This document shows positions 43,079-52,245 of a stretch of DNA of 64,000 nt, in pieces. The position numbers and the translations under genes were made by a program. The DNA lies in contig NZ_JAAIKB010000014.1 in assembly GCF_011040385.1 (NCBI RefSeq), positions 1 to 64,000 of the forward strand, written 5' to 3'. The notes below the pieces were generated by a model, which had not been told where the DNA came from, ran no database searches, and was given only the letters and a program-made list of their open reading frames with translations. The first letter of the stretch is position 1, and the number at the start of each line of letters is the position of its first letter. The stretch is from Falsiroseomonas algicola. GTDB taxonomy: Bacteria; Pseudomonadota; Alphaproteobacteria; Acetobacterales; Acetobacteraceae.

Positions 43079-44831
43079 CGGCATAGCTCCCGCGATGGAA
43101 GGCGCGCGTGGCGGGGCGAGAGGCGCGCAGAGTTGCGGTCGCGGCTTCATCGATGGCGCGGCCGGCGATGACGACGCCGTAGTCGGCCCGGGCGGAAGCG
43201 GCGCTGACCAGGCCGCCCAGCACATCCTCCAGCACCGCCTCCGCCGGCCGGTCGAAGGGATGGCCGCGGCCGCCGCCGCCGCCCGTCTCGATCCGCAGGA
43301 TGTCGCCGCGCACCACGCGGTTGCCGTCGGAGAGCGGCTTCAGCACGCGTTCATTCGGCAGGCCGGGGTTCAGCACCACGCGGCCCGGGCGGCCGGACTG
43401 CCCGCCGGCGGCGCCCCAGGGCGGGTTCTCGACACCGTCGAGCCGAACGGCGAGAATCGATTCCTCCGCCATCACCTCATATTCGCGCACGATCCCGCAT
43501 CCCCCGCGGAAGCGCCCAGGCCCGCCGCTGTCGATGTTGAGGCCGTATTCGCGGAGCCGGACAGGATACTCGGTCTCCAGGAACTCGACCGGGTAGTTCT
43601 CCTGCGCCACGAAATAGACGCCATCGATCCCATCCGCGAAGCCGCGCGCGCCATAGCCGACGCCGAGGCCGTCGCTCATGAGAAAATGCTTTCCGCCGAT
43701 GGTGCCACGCAGCAGCATGATGACATAGGCGGCATGGGCGGCGGGGGCTTCGCCACCGGCGACGGAGACGAGGCCGTTCAGCGCCGCCAGCATGCGCATC
43801 ATGGTCAGGCCGCGCATGCCGAGCGCCGCGGGAAAGCGGGGCTGCAGCAGCGAGCCTTCGCGCAGGATCACCTCATCCAGCGATCGCGGCCCGCCGGCAT
43901 TCACGACCTGCGTCGGATCGCCGCCGAGGAAATAGAGGCCGAGCGCCATGCCCGGCACATCGGGGTTCATCAGGAAGTTCACCGGGCCGGCCGACTGGTC
44001 ATCCGTCTCCGACGCATCGAGCACGAAGCGGTCTTCCGGCGTGCGCGTCAGCGCGAAGCGGAGCCGGAGCGCGCCGCTGCCATGGCCATCGCCGTCGATG
44101 CGATCGGTGAAGCGATGCGTGCCGACCGGGAAGGTTTCCATCAATCGCCCGCGCACCGTATCCCGCGTGCGGGCCAGCAGCTGCGCCAGCGCATCGGCCA
44201 GCACATCGGCGCCGAAATTCGCCGCGATCTCCCTCATGCGCGCGACGCCCAGCTCCACGCTCGCCATCAGCGCGCGGGTGTCGCCCTGGGCGGTGCGGGG
44301 ATAGCGGGAGTTGCGATAGAAGATGGAGAGCGCGGCCTGGTTCACCACGCCGTCGCGGATCAGCAGCGTCGGCGGGATGATGACGCCCTCGTGGAAGATC
44401 TCCGTCGCATCGGGGCTGATGGAGCCGGGGCGGAGCCCGCCGATATCGGCGAAATGCGCCCAGCCCATGACGAAGGCGACTCGCTGGCCATCCACGAAGA
44501 CCGGCGCCAGGAAGACCTGGTCGTTGGAATGGCTGACGGCGCCGCGCGATCCGTAGCAGTCATTGTACCAATAGAGGTCGCCGTCCCGGATCGTCCCGAT
44601 CGGAAAGTCGCGGAAGACGGGGCCGCAGATGTCGCCGAAGACGGGGACGTTGGAGCCCACCGCCATGACGCCATCGGCATCGAAGAGGGCGGTGTAGAAA
44701 TCCTTCTTCTCCCGGATGAAGGCGGACATGGCGGTGCGCTCGATCAGCGCCTCCATCTCCGCCTGCGCGGCGCGGATGGCGCCGCGGATGATCTCGAGCG
44801 TGACGGGGTTGCAGGGGCGTGGCGTGGTCAT
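43065..44831 (-). CDS. hyuB: Hydantoinase/oxoprolinase subunit B
   Basis: This is a 588-residue partner of HyuA. Typical stretches are TLEIIRGAIRAAQAEMEALI, REKKDFYTALFDADG, WYNDCYGSRGAVSHSNDQ, VMGWAHFADIGG and the glycine-rich NIDSGGPGRFRGGCGIVREY near residue 475. The last stretch, GGGGGRGHPFDRPAEAVLEDV, is the conserved C-terminal signature. The start at ATG 44831 is chosen; GTG 44840, which overlaps the upstream ABC gene stop, is also possible. Coupling to a dedicated ABC importer suggests that the ring substrate is imported rather than made. Confidence 0.9.
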   Translation of the reverse strand: MTTPRPCNPVTLEIIRGAIRAAQAEMEALIERTAMSAFIREKKDFYTALFDADGVMAVGSNVPVFGDICGPVFRDFPIGTIRDGDLYWYNDCYGSRGAVSHSNDQVFLAPVFVDGQRVAFVMGWAHFADIGGLRPGSISPDATEIFHEGVIIPPTLLIRDGVVNQAALSIFYRNSRYPRTAQGDTRALMASVELGVARMREIAANFGADVLADALAQLLARTRDTVRGRLMETFPVGTHRFTDRIDGDGHGSGALRLRFALTRTPEDRFVLDASETDDQSAGPVNFLMNPDVPGMALGLYFLGGDPTQVVNAGGPRSLDEVILREGSLLQPRFPAALGMRGLTMMRMLAALNGLVSVAGGEAPAAHAAYVIMLLRGTIGGKHFLMSDGLGVGYGARGFADGIDGVYFVAQENYPVEFLETEYPVRLREYGLNIDSGGPGRFRGGCGIVREYEVMAEESILAVRLDGVENPPWGAAGGQSGRPGRVVLNPGLPNERVLKPLSDGNRVVRGDILRIETGGGGGRGHPFDRPAEAVLEDVLGGLVSAASARADYGVVIAGRAIDEAATATLRASRPATRAFHRGSYADALD

Positions 44832-44836
44832 GGTCC

Positions 44837-45811
44837 TCACACCAAATGGCAGGCGGCCATGCGGCCGGGCGCGATGCTGCGCGGCGCCGGCGCTTCCTCC
44901 GCGCAGCGGGGCATGGCGAGGGGGCAGCGGTCGCGGAAGGCGCAGCCGCTGGGCTGGTTCACCTGGTCCGGCAGCCCGCCCTGGATGGGCAGCGCGCCGC
45001 GATCCTGGTCCACGCGCGGCACCGGCACGGCGGCAACCAGCGCGCGGGTGTAGGGATGCGCGGGGGCGGCGATGATCTCCGCCGTCGGGCCGGATTCCAC
45101 CACGCGGCCGAGATACATCACCGCCACCTCCTCGCAGACATAGCGGATCAGGGCGAGGTCGTGGCTGATGTAGATGGCGGCCAGCTGCAATTCGTCCCGC
45201 GCGCGGCGCAGCACGTTCAGCACGCCGGCGCGGACGGAGACGTCGAGCATCGAGACCGGCTCATCCGCGATGATGGCGCGGGGATGCGCGACGAGGGCGC
45301 GGGCCAGCACCACGCGCTGCAACTGCCCGCCGGAGAGTTCATGCGGATGGCGGTCGAGATAGGCCTCGGCGGGGTCGAGCCGGACGCGCGCCATGGCTTC
45401 GCGGATGCGGGCATCCTGCTGGTCCGGCGGGATGCCGAAGTTGCGCAAGGGCTCCGTCAGCGTGCGGCGGATGGTGAAGCGGGGGTTCAGCGCGTCGAAG
45501 GGGTTCTGGAACACCAGCTGCACGCTGGACCGGAAGGGCAGCAGCGCCTTGCCGCGCAGCGCCGTCACATCCTGGCCGTCGAACAGCACACTGCCGCTGG
45601 TCACTTCCTCCAGCCGCAACAGCAGCCGCGCCGTGGTCGTCTTGCCGCAGCCGCTTTCGCCGACGATGCCGAGCGCGCGGCCCGCGCCGACGCCGAGCGT
45701 GACGCCATTGACGGCGCGCACCATCGGCCGGTGGCCTCGCAGCAGGTCGGAGAGGCGGCGGGAGGCCGGGAAGGCCTTCGTCAGGTCGTTCGCGGCGATG
45801 ACGGGCGTCAT
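44837..45811 (-). CDS. Peptide/nickel-type ABC transporter ATP-binding protein (DppF/OppF-like)
   Basis: This is a 324-residue ATPase. Walker A is GESGCGKT (51-58), a Q-loop VFQNPFDALNP follows, the signature is LSGGQ (159-163), and Walker B IIADEP with VSMLD lies near 180-190. The C-terminal oligopeptide-transporter extension with paired Cys (SGCAFRDRCPLAMPRCAEE) is present and in related proteins binds an Fe-S cluster. It overlaps the second ATPase gene by 4 nt and forms the heterodimeric motor of the importer. Confidence 0.9.
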   Translation of the reverse strand: MTPVIAANDLTKAFPASRRLSDLLRGHRPMVRAVNGVTLGVGAGRALGIVGESGCGKTTTARLLLRLEEVTSGSVLFDGQDVTALRGKALLPFRSSVQLVFQNPFDALNPRFTIRRTLTEPLRNFGIPPDQQDARIREAMARVRLDPAEAYLDRHPHELSGGQLQRVVLARALVAHPRAIIADEPVSMLDVSVRAGVLNVLRRARDELQLAAIYISHDLALIRYVCEEVAVMYLGRVVESGPTAEIIAAPAHPYTRALVAAVPVPRVDQDRGALPIQGGLPDQVNQPSGCAFRDRCPLAMPRCAEEAPAPRSIAPGRMAACHLV

Positions 45812-46821
45812 GCGACGACACCCGCCCAGGTCTCGGCGCGCGCGGCTTGCGGGCGCAGTGCGGCCGCCTCCGCGCTGCGCCAGCAGGCGGCGTGATGGTC
45901 GGGCGCGTCCTCGACCAGGGGCGGGTCCTCGGCACAGCGCGCCACCGCGAAGGGGCAGCGGGCGGCGAAGCGGCAGCCCTTGGGCGGGTTGAGCAGGGAG
46001 GGGGGAGAACCCTCGATCGGGACGAGTTCGCCGCCCGCGCGTTCTAGGTCCGGAAAGGCGTTCATCAGGCCCATTGTGTAGGGGTGCAGCGGCGCCTCCA
46101 GCACGGCTCGGACGGGCCCGGATTCGACCACGCGGCCGGCATACATCACCACGACGCGGTCGCAGGCATAGGCAACGACGGCGACATCATGCGTCACCAG
46201 GATCATCGCGAGCCCCAGACGCGCCTGAAGCTCCTTCATCACGTCCAGCACCTGGCGCTGCACGATGACGTCGAGCGCCGTCACCGGTTCATCCGCGATC
46301 ATCAGCGCGGGATCGAGGGCCAGCGCCAGCGCGATGGAGGCGCGCTGGCGCATGCCGCCGGAGAACTGGTGCGGCCAGTCGCGCAGCCGCTTGGGGTCGA
46401 GGCCGACGAGGGTGAACAGCGCCTCCGCCCGCGACGCCGCCGCGGCGCGCGACAGCCCGCCTCGTTCCGTCAGCACTTCCATCAGCTGCGCGCCGACGCG
46501 CTGCACCGGGTCCAGCGCATTCATCGCGGTCTGCGGCACGAAGGAGAGGCGGCGCCAGAGCAGTTCCTTCCGTGCCTTGTCGGGCAGCGTCACCAGGTCC
46601 TGGCCCTCGAACACCGCCGATCCCGCGGCGATGCGGGCGCTGCGCGGCATCACGCCCATCAGCGCGCGGCCGAGCGTCGACTTGCCGCAGCCGCTTTCGC
46701 CGACGAGGCCCACGATGGAGCCCGCCGGCACGTCGAAGCTCGCGCCATCCACGGCGCGCACCGGGCCGGCCGCGGTGGCGTAGTGGACGGCGAGGTCGCG
46801 GACGGTGAGGAGGCTCGCCAT
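45808..46821 (-). CDS. Peptide/nickel-type ABC transporter ATP-binding protein (DppD/OppD-like)
   Basis: This is a 337-residue ATPase with Walker A GESGCGKST (41-49), signature FSGGMRQR and Walker B MIADEPVTALD. The C-terminal extension KGCRFAARCPFAVARCAEDPP has the Cys pattern of OppD/DppD proteins. The start at 46821 overlaps the stop of the permease gene by one base (TGATG); a longer frame to 47157 is rejected as it lies within that permease. It pairs with the DppF-like subunit. Confidence 0.9.
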   Translation of the reverse strand: MASLLTVRDLAVHYATAAGPVRAVDGASFDVPAGSIVGLVGESGCGKSTLGRALMGVMPRSARIAAGSAVFEGQDLVTLPDKARKELLWRRLSFVPQTAMNALDPVQRVGAQLMEVLTERGGLSRAAAASRAEALFTLVGLDPKRLRDWPHQFSGGMRQRASIALALALDPALMIADEPVTALDVIVQRQVLDVMKELQARLGLAMILVTHDVAVVAYACDRVVVMYAGRVVESGPVRAVLEAPLHPYTMGLMNAFPDLERAGGELVPIEGSPPSLLNPPKGCRFAARCPFAVARCAEDPPLVEDAPDHHAACWRSAEAAALRPQAARAETWAGVVA

Positions 46822-47681
46822 CAATCCCCCAGCTTCGGAAAGAGCAGCTTCTCCGACCCCCGGCTGACGAGGAAGCCGGCGAGGACGAGGGCCACGATGC
46901 AGAGGCCTGGCGGGATGAACCAGTTCCAGGCCTCCCGCGACAGGGCCTGGTTGGCGAAGGCGTCCTGCAGCATCAGGCCCCAGGAGATGGCAGCGGGATC
47001 GCCGAAGCCGAGGAAGGAGGCCGAGGCCTCCGTCAGGATCGCCCAGCCCACCGCGATCGATCCGTAGAGTGCCGCGAGCGGCGCCACCTGCGGCGCGATG
47101 TGGACGAAGATGATGCGCATGGGCGAACAGCCCGTGACGCGCGCGGCCTCCACCCATCCCCGCTCCCGCAGCGAGAGGACCTGGGACCGGATGACGCGGG
47201 CCGTGTTGGGCCAGAGCATCAGCGCAACGGAGGCAACGAGCGTGACGGTACCGGGCCGGGTCAGCGCCGAGATGACGAGGACGAACGGAAGGAAGGGCAG
47301 GCCCAGCACGATGTCGGAGAGCCGCATGATGATGCGGTCCACCCAGCCGCCGAGATAGCCGGCCAGCAGCCCCATCAGCGAGCCCAGGAACACCACGCAG
47401 AAGGCGGCGGTGACGCCGACCGTCAGCGCGGATCGCGTGCCATGGACGAGCTGGGAGAAGATGTCCCGCCCGCCCGCCGTGGTGCCGAGGTAATGCGTGG
47501 CCGAGGGCGGCAAATAGCGCGCCACGCGGTAGGCGCCGCTGAACAGGATCTGCCGCGGATCATGCGTCGCGATCTGGTCGGCAAAGATCGCGAGCACCAG
47601 GAACAGCAGGTAGATGCTGATTCCCACCAGCGCGAAGGGCTGGCTGCGCAGGAAGCCGAGGGTTGCTCTAGCGGCGCGCAC
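46821..47681 (-). CDS. Peptide-type ABC transporter permease (DppC-like)
   Basis: This is a 286-residue inner-membrane permease with about six helices and the EAA loop region EAARVTGCSPMRIIFVHIAPQ that docks on the ATPases. The DppC-type ending ISWGLMLQDAFANQAL is also seen. The GTG at 47681 (overlapping the dppB-like stop by 14 nt) is preferred because GAGGGTG precedes it; the ATG at 47711 would give 296 residues and a 44-nt overlap. Confidence 0.88.
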   Translation of the reverse strand: MRAARATLGFLRSQPFALVGISIYLLFLVLAIFADQIATHDPRQILFSGAYRVARYLPPSATHYLGTTAGGRDIFSQLVHGTRSALTVGVTAAFCVVFLGSLMGLLAGYLGGWVDRIIMRLSDIVLGLPFLPFVLVISALTRPGTVTLVASVALMLWPNTARVIRSQVLSLRERGWVEAARVTGCSPMRIIFVHIAPQVAPLAALYGSIAVGWAILTEASASFLGFGDPAAISWGLMLQDAFANQALSREAWNWFIPPGLCIVALVLAGFLVSRGSEKLLFPKLGD

Positions 47682-48645
47682 CGACGGACACCCTCGGATC
47701 GAGCCAGGCATAGAGCAGGTCGGCCACCATGTTCATCGTCACCAGCACCGCCGCGATCAGGATGAAGGCGCCCTGCGCCAGCGGATAGTCGGCACCCTGC
47801 ACGGCGGAGACCAGCACGCGGCCGAGCCCGGGCCAGGAGAAGACCGTCTCGATCACGACATTCCCGCCGAAGGAACTGCCGAGGCCGAGCGCAAAGGCCG
47901 TCGCCACCGGCAGCAGCGCATTGCGCGCGGCGTGGCGCATGACGATCGCCCAGCGGGAGAGGCCCTTCATGCGCGCCATGACGATGAACTCGTCATTCAG
48001 CACTTCCAGCATGGTGGCGCGCATCAGCAGCAGCGGCAGCCCTTGCAGGTAGAGCGCCAGGGTCAGCGCCGGCAGCACGAGGTGCCAGAGGAAATCGGCG
48101 GAGGTCAGCCGCGCCCATTCGGAGGTGAATTCCGACCCGGCCTCATTCGCGCCGCTTGACGGAAAGATGCCCCAGGCGAAGGAGAGCCAGGCCAGCAAGA
48201 TCATGCCGAGCCAGAATTCCGGCGCGGCGCGGGTGATCAGCGCGGCGGGGATGGCGATGCCCTCCGTCACGCTGCCGCGGGCAAAGGCGAGGAAGGCGCC
48301 GGCGATGATGCCGAAGGCATAGGCGATGACCAGCGCCGTCACCGTCAGCGCCACCGTGTTCGGCAGCGCATCCAGCAGGATGTCCAGCACCGGCTTTTTC
48401 TGCAGGAAGGAGACGCCGAGGTCGCCCCGCAGCAGGCTGCCGAGGTAGAGCACGTATTGCTCCGGCAGCGGGCGATCGAGCCCGAAGGAGGTCAGCAGGG
48501 CCGCGCGCATCTCCTCGCTGAAGGATTCCGAGAGGAAGTTCAGCGTGGGATCGCCCGGCATCAGCCGGAACATGACGAAGGTCAGGGACGCCACCGCCCA
48601 GAGGACGAAGATGGCGTGCCCCAGCCGCCCGAGGACGCGCTTCAT
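47668..48645 (-). CDS. Peptide-type ABC transporter permease (DppB-like)
   Basis: This is a 325-residue permease with six helices. The N-terminus ends in FVMFRLMPGDPTLNFL, the typical DppB periplasmic start, and the docking loop is ARMKGLSRWAIVMRHAARNALLPV. NVVIETVFSWPGLGRVLVSAV is a hallmark of the family. Its ATG overlaps the stop of the binding-protein gene (ATGA). Confidence 0.9.
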   Translation of the reverse strand: MKRVLGRLGHAIFVLWAVASLTFVMFRLMPGDPTLNFLSESFSEEMRAALLTSFGLDRPLPEQYVLYLGSLLRGDLGVSFLQKKPVLDILLDALPNTVALTVTALVIAYAFGIIAGAFLAFARGSVTEGIAIPAALITRAAPEFWLGMILLAWLSFAWGIFPSSGANEAGSEFTSEWARLTSADFLWHLVLPALTLALYLQGLPLLLMRATMLEVLNDEFIVMARMKGLSRWAIVMRHAARNALLPVATAFALGLGSSFGGNVVIETVFSWPGLGRVLVSAVQGADYPLAQGAFILIAAVLVTMNMVADLLYAWLDPRVSVGARR

Positions 48646-50321
48646 TGATAGGGCGTCGTCGTTTCCCGTACGCCGCTGGGATAGTGCAGCCGGTTGCCGA
48701 CCATGCGGTAGCCCGCTTCCTGCAGCAGCCGCCGCGCGCCCTCCAGATTGCCGCCGGGCACGCGGCCCTCGATCCCGCGGTCGTGCCAGGCGGCGAGCGC
48801 TGGGGAGACCATGGAGTTGGCGGGCACTGCCTGGCCGTTCCAGGCGGCGCCGGCCATCATCTCCCGATTCACCGCTGCAGAGAGCGCGCGGCGGAAGGCG
48901 GCATCGTTGAAGGGGGGGCGGCGGAGGTTCATGCCGACGAACTGGAAGCCGATATCGACCTCCTCCCGCACCGCGATCATGTTCGGCAGCTGACGCGCCA
49001 TGGTCTTCACCAGGTCGGGGTCGCCAAAATAATCGGCGAGCACGTTGATCTCGCCACGGCGCAGCGCGCCGAGCGTCGCTTCCGTGTTGAGGATGATGCG
49101 CATGATCCAGCGATCGGCCTTGGGCCGCGCCCAGTGGTTCGGGTTCGCCTCCAGCACCACTTCCTCATTCACGCGGGAGCGCACGAAGCGGTAGGGGCCG
49201 GAGCCGACGGGCCGTTCCTCGACGAAGGATTCCAGGTTCTGCGGCCGGTTCAGGTAGTCCTGCACCACCGGCGCCCAGATGCGCTTGGAGACGATGTTGA
49301 GCTTGGCCAGCACGGCGATGCGGAAGGCGGCGTCGGGGCGCTTCAGCACGAAGCGCACGGTGCGGGCATCGGTGGCGGTGACGGAGGCGATGTTCTGTAC
49401 GAAGGGCTTGTACATCGGCGATTCGTCGCCCATGCCCGGCACCTCGTAGGAGAAGACGACATCCTCCGTCGTCACCGGCGTGCCGTCATGATGCGTCATG
49501 CCCTGGCGGATGACGCAATCGATGGTGAGCGGATCCACCTGCGTCACGCGCTCCGCCGCCCAGGGCTGCGGCAGGCCATCGGGGCCGACGCGCATCAGGC
49601 GATCCCAGACCAGGTCCGTCACCCAACTGTCCGGCGCGCCGCTGACATAGAAGGGGTTGGTCGCCTTCACCGGTTCCGTGGAGTTGACAATGATGTCGCG
49701 CTGGCGGCCGGTGGGCTGCAGGCTGATCCAGTTCCAGAAGTTGCGGATGCCGAGGCCGGCCTGGTTCACCGCGCTGCCTTCCGCGAAGACCTGCTTGTTG
49801 AAGGCCTGCAGATTCACGGGGTGGACCAGGAAGGCATAGGGCTGGTCGCGGTTCACGACCTCCTGCACCTCCCGCACGATGGCGGCGCGGCGGGCCTGGT
49901 CCATCTCGCTCCGCTGCGCCTCGGCCAGGCGGTCGTAGTCGGGGTTGCTGTAGCCGACGAAATTGTAGCCCGTCGCGATGTTGGCGGAGTGCAGGAGGTT
50001 GTAGACCATCTCATCGGGGTCGCCGCGTTCCGGCCGGCCGACCATCTGCCACATGGTGAAGTCCCAGCGCTGGCGTTCGTACCAGACCACCTGGCTCATC
50101 TGCTGGTTGGGCAGGGGGCGCAGCTCCACCTGCAGGCCGAGCTTGCGCCATTCCTGGGCGATCAGCTCCGCCGCCTGATAGGCCGCCGGCGCCGCGGCCT
50201 GGGGTCGGGTGAGCAGCACCAGGGGGCGGATGGGATCGCCGGGCGCGCCCTGCGCCAAAGCGGGCAGGCGCGGCAGGGCGGTCAGCGCGGTGGCGGCGAG
50301 CAGGACGGAGCGGCGGTTCAT
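48642..50321 (-). CDS. Family 5 extracellular solute-binding protein with an apparently circularly permuted domain order
   Basis: This is a 559-residue periplasmic receptor with signal MNRRSVLLAATALTALPRLPALA. Residues about 30-200 read like the C-terminal third of normal DppA/OppA proteins: AELIAQEWRKLGLQVELRP, RWDFTMWQMVG, YSNPDYDRLAEAQRS, then NRDQPYAFLVHPVNLQAF. Residues about 210-300 then read like the usual mature N-terminus, with LVWDRLMRVGPDGLPQPW and GMTHHDGTPVTTEDVVFSYE. The protein ends at ARRLLQEAGYRMVGN, a point normally followed by the segment found here at the N-terminus. No second copy of that segment exists. The start at 50321 has GAGG 9 nt upstream; an ATG at 50330 is possible. 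First gene of the importer/hydantoinase operon. Confidence 0.85.
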   Translation of the reverse strand: MNRRSVLLAATALTALPRLPALAQGAPGDPIRPLVLLTRPQAAAPAAYQAAELIAQEWRKLGLQVELRPLPNQQMSQVVWYERQRWDFTMWQMVGRPERGDPDEMVYNLLHSANIATGYNFVGYSNPDYDRLAEAQRSEMDQARRAAIVREVQEVVNRDQPYAFLVHPVNLQAFNKQVFAEGSAVNQAGLGIRNFWNWISLQPTGRQRDIIVNSTEPVKATNPFYVSGAPDSWVTDLVWDRLMRVGPDGLPQPWAAERVTQVDPLTIDCVIRQGMTHHDGTPVTTEDVVFSYEVPGMGDESPMYKPFVQNIASVTATDARTVRFVLKRPDAAFRIAVLAKLNIVSKRIWAPVVQDYLNRPQNLESFVEERPVGSGPYRFVRSRVNEEVVLEANPNHWARPKADRWIMRIILNTEATLGALRRGEINVLADYFGDPDLVKTMARQLPNMIAVREEVDIGFQFVGMNLRRPPFNDAAFRRALSAAVNREMMAGAAWNGQAVPANSMVSPALAAWHDRGIEGRVPGGNLEGARRLLQEAGYRMVGNRLHYPSGVRETTTPYQ

Positions 50322-50401
50322 GGGCGGCATCCTCTGGCGTCGCGGGGAGTGCAGCACATTCCGTGCCGCGTCGGCCATGGGGTATCCGCGGCGATTTTCA
50401 C

Positions 50402-50416
50402 ATCGGTCGTGCCGAT
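50402..50416. promoter_or_regulatory. Small inverted repeat in the divergent spacer of the importer and peptidase operons
   Basis: ATCGG-TCGTG-CCGAT lies near the middle of the 184-bp spacer 50322-50505. Its position would suit a regulator acting on both directions, but five-base arms are short and could be chance. Confidence 0.25.
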
Positions 50417-50505
50417 CACTGCCTTGCCGCCCCGTCATCACGCGCGGGCACGGCTTGCGCGCCCCGCCGCGCGGTGCTGCCATCGGCGGAGCAGGAGGCC
50501 GCACC

Positions 50506-52245
50506 ATGCCGATCACCGCCGACGAACAGGGTTTCCTCGATGCCGTCACGCTCGATGCGCCCTGGGACCTGGTTACGACCTTCGCGGGCATGCATCGCTG
50601 GAAGCCCGATGACGTGAACAAGGCGGCCGCGGTCATCGTGGATCGCCTGCGCCGCCACGGCATCCCGGTGGAGGTGCACCAGCCGGAGATCTGCCTCTCG
50701 ATTCCGCATGATGCCTCCGTCACGGCCAATGGCGTGCGCTACCGCGCCAAGCCGCCCTCCTCCGCCCTGCACGTGCCGGAGGGACGGACGGCGAAGCTGG
50801 TCAAGCTGAAGGCGAACCCCAAGGCGCTGCGATCCTACAGCCGCGATATCGGGCTGCTCTTCGGCGGATCGATCGGATCGGTGGAGGAGGTGCGCCGGAA
50901 GATCGGCGGCTGCATCGTGGTGATGGAGGGTTTCGGCAATCCGGCGCTGACCAGCCTGATCGAGGAATGGGGCGGCGTCGGGCTGATTGCCGTGAACCCC
51001 GGCATCGACATCCATTGGGGCACCTGCACCACCATCTGGGGCAGCCCGGACCTGCACGATCTGCCGCGCAAGCCGAAGATCCCCGTCGTGGCGGTCAACA
51101 ACCCCGATGGCCAGGCGCTGATGGCGCTGGCGGAGGCGGGCGGGGAGGCGACGATCCGCACGGTGATGGAGGAGGGCTGGTTTCCGCAATCCATCCCCGT
51201 CGTCACCATTCCCGGCACGGAAGACCAGCAGAAGTTCGTCCTGCTGCACGGCCATTACGACAGCTGGGAAGTGGGCGTCGGCGACAATGCCACGGGCGAT
51301 GCGACCATGCTGGAGATCGCGCGCGTGCTCTGGGCGAAGCGCGGATCGCTGAAGCGCAGCGTGAGGATCGCCTGGTGGCCGGGGCATTCCACCGGTCGCT
51401 ATGCGGGCTCCACCTGGTTCACCGATGCCTTCGCGCAGGACCTCGATGAGAACTGCCTGGCGCAGATCAATTGCGACAGCCCGGGCTGCCGCTGGGCGAC
51501 CTCCTACCACCAGACCCGCGCCTTCACGGAAAGCGCCGCGCTGGCCGCGGGCGCGATCCGCGACGTGGTGCCGGATGCCGACATCAAATGCATCCGTCCG
51601 CCCCAGGCCGGCGACTACTCCTTCAACAATATCGGCCTGCCCAGCTTCTTCATGCTGTCCAGCACGATGCCGGAGGCGCTGCGGCGGGAGAAGAACTACT
51701 ACGACGTCTCCGGCTGCGGGGCGAACATCGCCTGGCATACGGAGAACGACACGCTGGAGATCGCGGATCGCGACATCCTGCTGGTGGACATGAAGATCTA
51801 CCTGCTGTCGGTGCTGCGCATCGCGAATGCCGAGGTGCTGCCCTTCGACTGGTCCGCGACCTGCGACGAGTTCGATGCGACCATCGCGCAGTATGAGGGT
51901 GCCTCGAAGGGCATGGCGGACCTTTCGCCCGCGAAGGCGGCAGTGGCGGGGCTGCGGGAGGCGCTGGCCGGGCTGGGTGGCGCGCCGATCGCGGCGCGCA
52001 ACGCGGCGGTGCAGGACCTGTCGCGCATCCTCGTGCCCATCAACTACACGCGGGAGGCGCGCTTCGCGCATGACCCCGCCTATACGGTGCCGCCGCTGCC
52101 GACGCTGGCCGTGGCGGCGGAGCTGCCGGCGCTGGATGCCGCGCTGGCGAAGCCCGCCATGGTGGAGCTGATGCGCGGCCAGAACCGCTTCGTGGCCGCG
52201 CTGCGGGCCGCCACGCGCCGCGTGCACCAGGCGACCGGCGCATGA
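50506..52245 (+). CDS. M28-family (PA-domain) metallopeptidase-like protein with altered active site
   Basis: This is a 579-residue protein without a signal peptide. A PA-type insert (about 110-230) precedes the peptidase fold. The first metal motif LLHGHYDSWEVGVGDNATG provides H250, D252 and D260. The catalytic EE of M28 enzymes (xxEExGLxGS) is replaced by WWPGHSTGRYAGSTWF, so the general base is missing and a His stands nearby. Later YYDVSGCGANIAWHTENDTLE could supply the last His ligand. It may be a hydrolase with changed chemistry or a non-catalytic homologue. It is divergent from the importer operon and overlaps the M20 gene. Confidence 0.8.
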   Translation: MPITADEQGFLDAVTLDAPWDLVTTFAGMHRWKPDDVNKAAAVIVDRLRRHGIPVEVHQPEICLSIPHDASVTANGVRYRAKPPSSALHVPEGRTAKLVKLKANPKALRSYSRDIGLLFGGSIGSVEEVRRKIGGCIVVMEGFGNPALTSLIEEWGGVGLIAVNPGIDIHWGTCTTIWGSPDLHDLPRKPKIPVVAVNNPDGQALMALAEAGGEATIRTVMEEGWFPQSIPVVTIPGTEDQQKFVLLHGHYDSWEVGVGDNATGDATMLEIARVLWAKRGSLKRSVRIAWWPGHSTGRYAGSTWFTDAFAQDLDENCLAQINCDSPGCRWATSYHQTRAFTESAALAAGAIRDVVPDADIKCIRPPQAGDYSFNNIGLPSFFMLSSTMPEALRREKNYYDVSGCGANIAWHTENDTLEIADRDILLVDMKIYLLSVLRIANAEVLPFDWSATCDEFDATIAQYEGASKGMADLSPAKAAVAGLREALAGLGGAPIAARNAAVQDLSRILVPINYTREARFAHDPAYTVPPLPTLAVAAELPALDAALAKPAMVELMRGQNRFVAALRAATRRVHQATGA

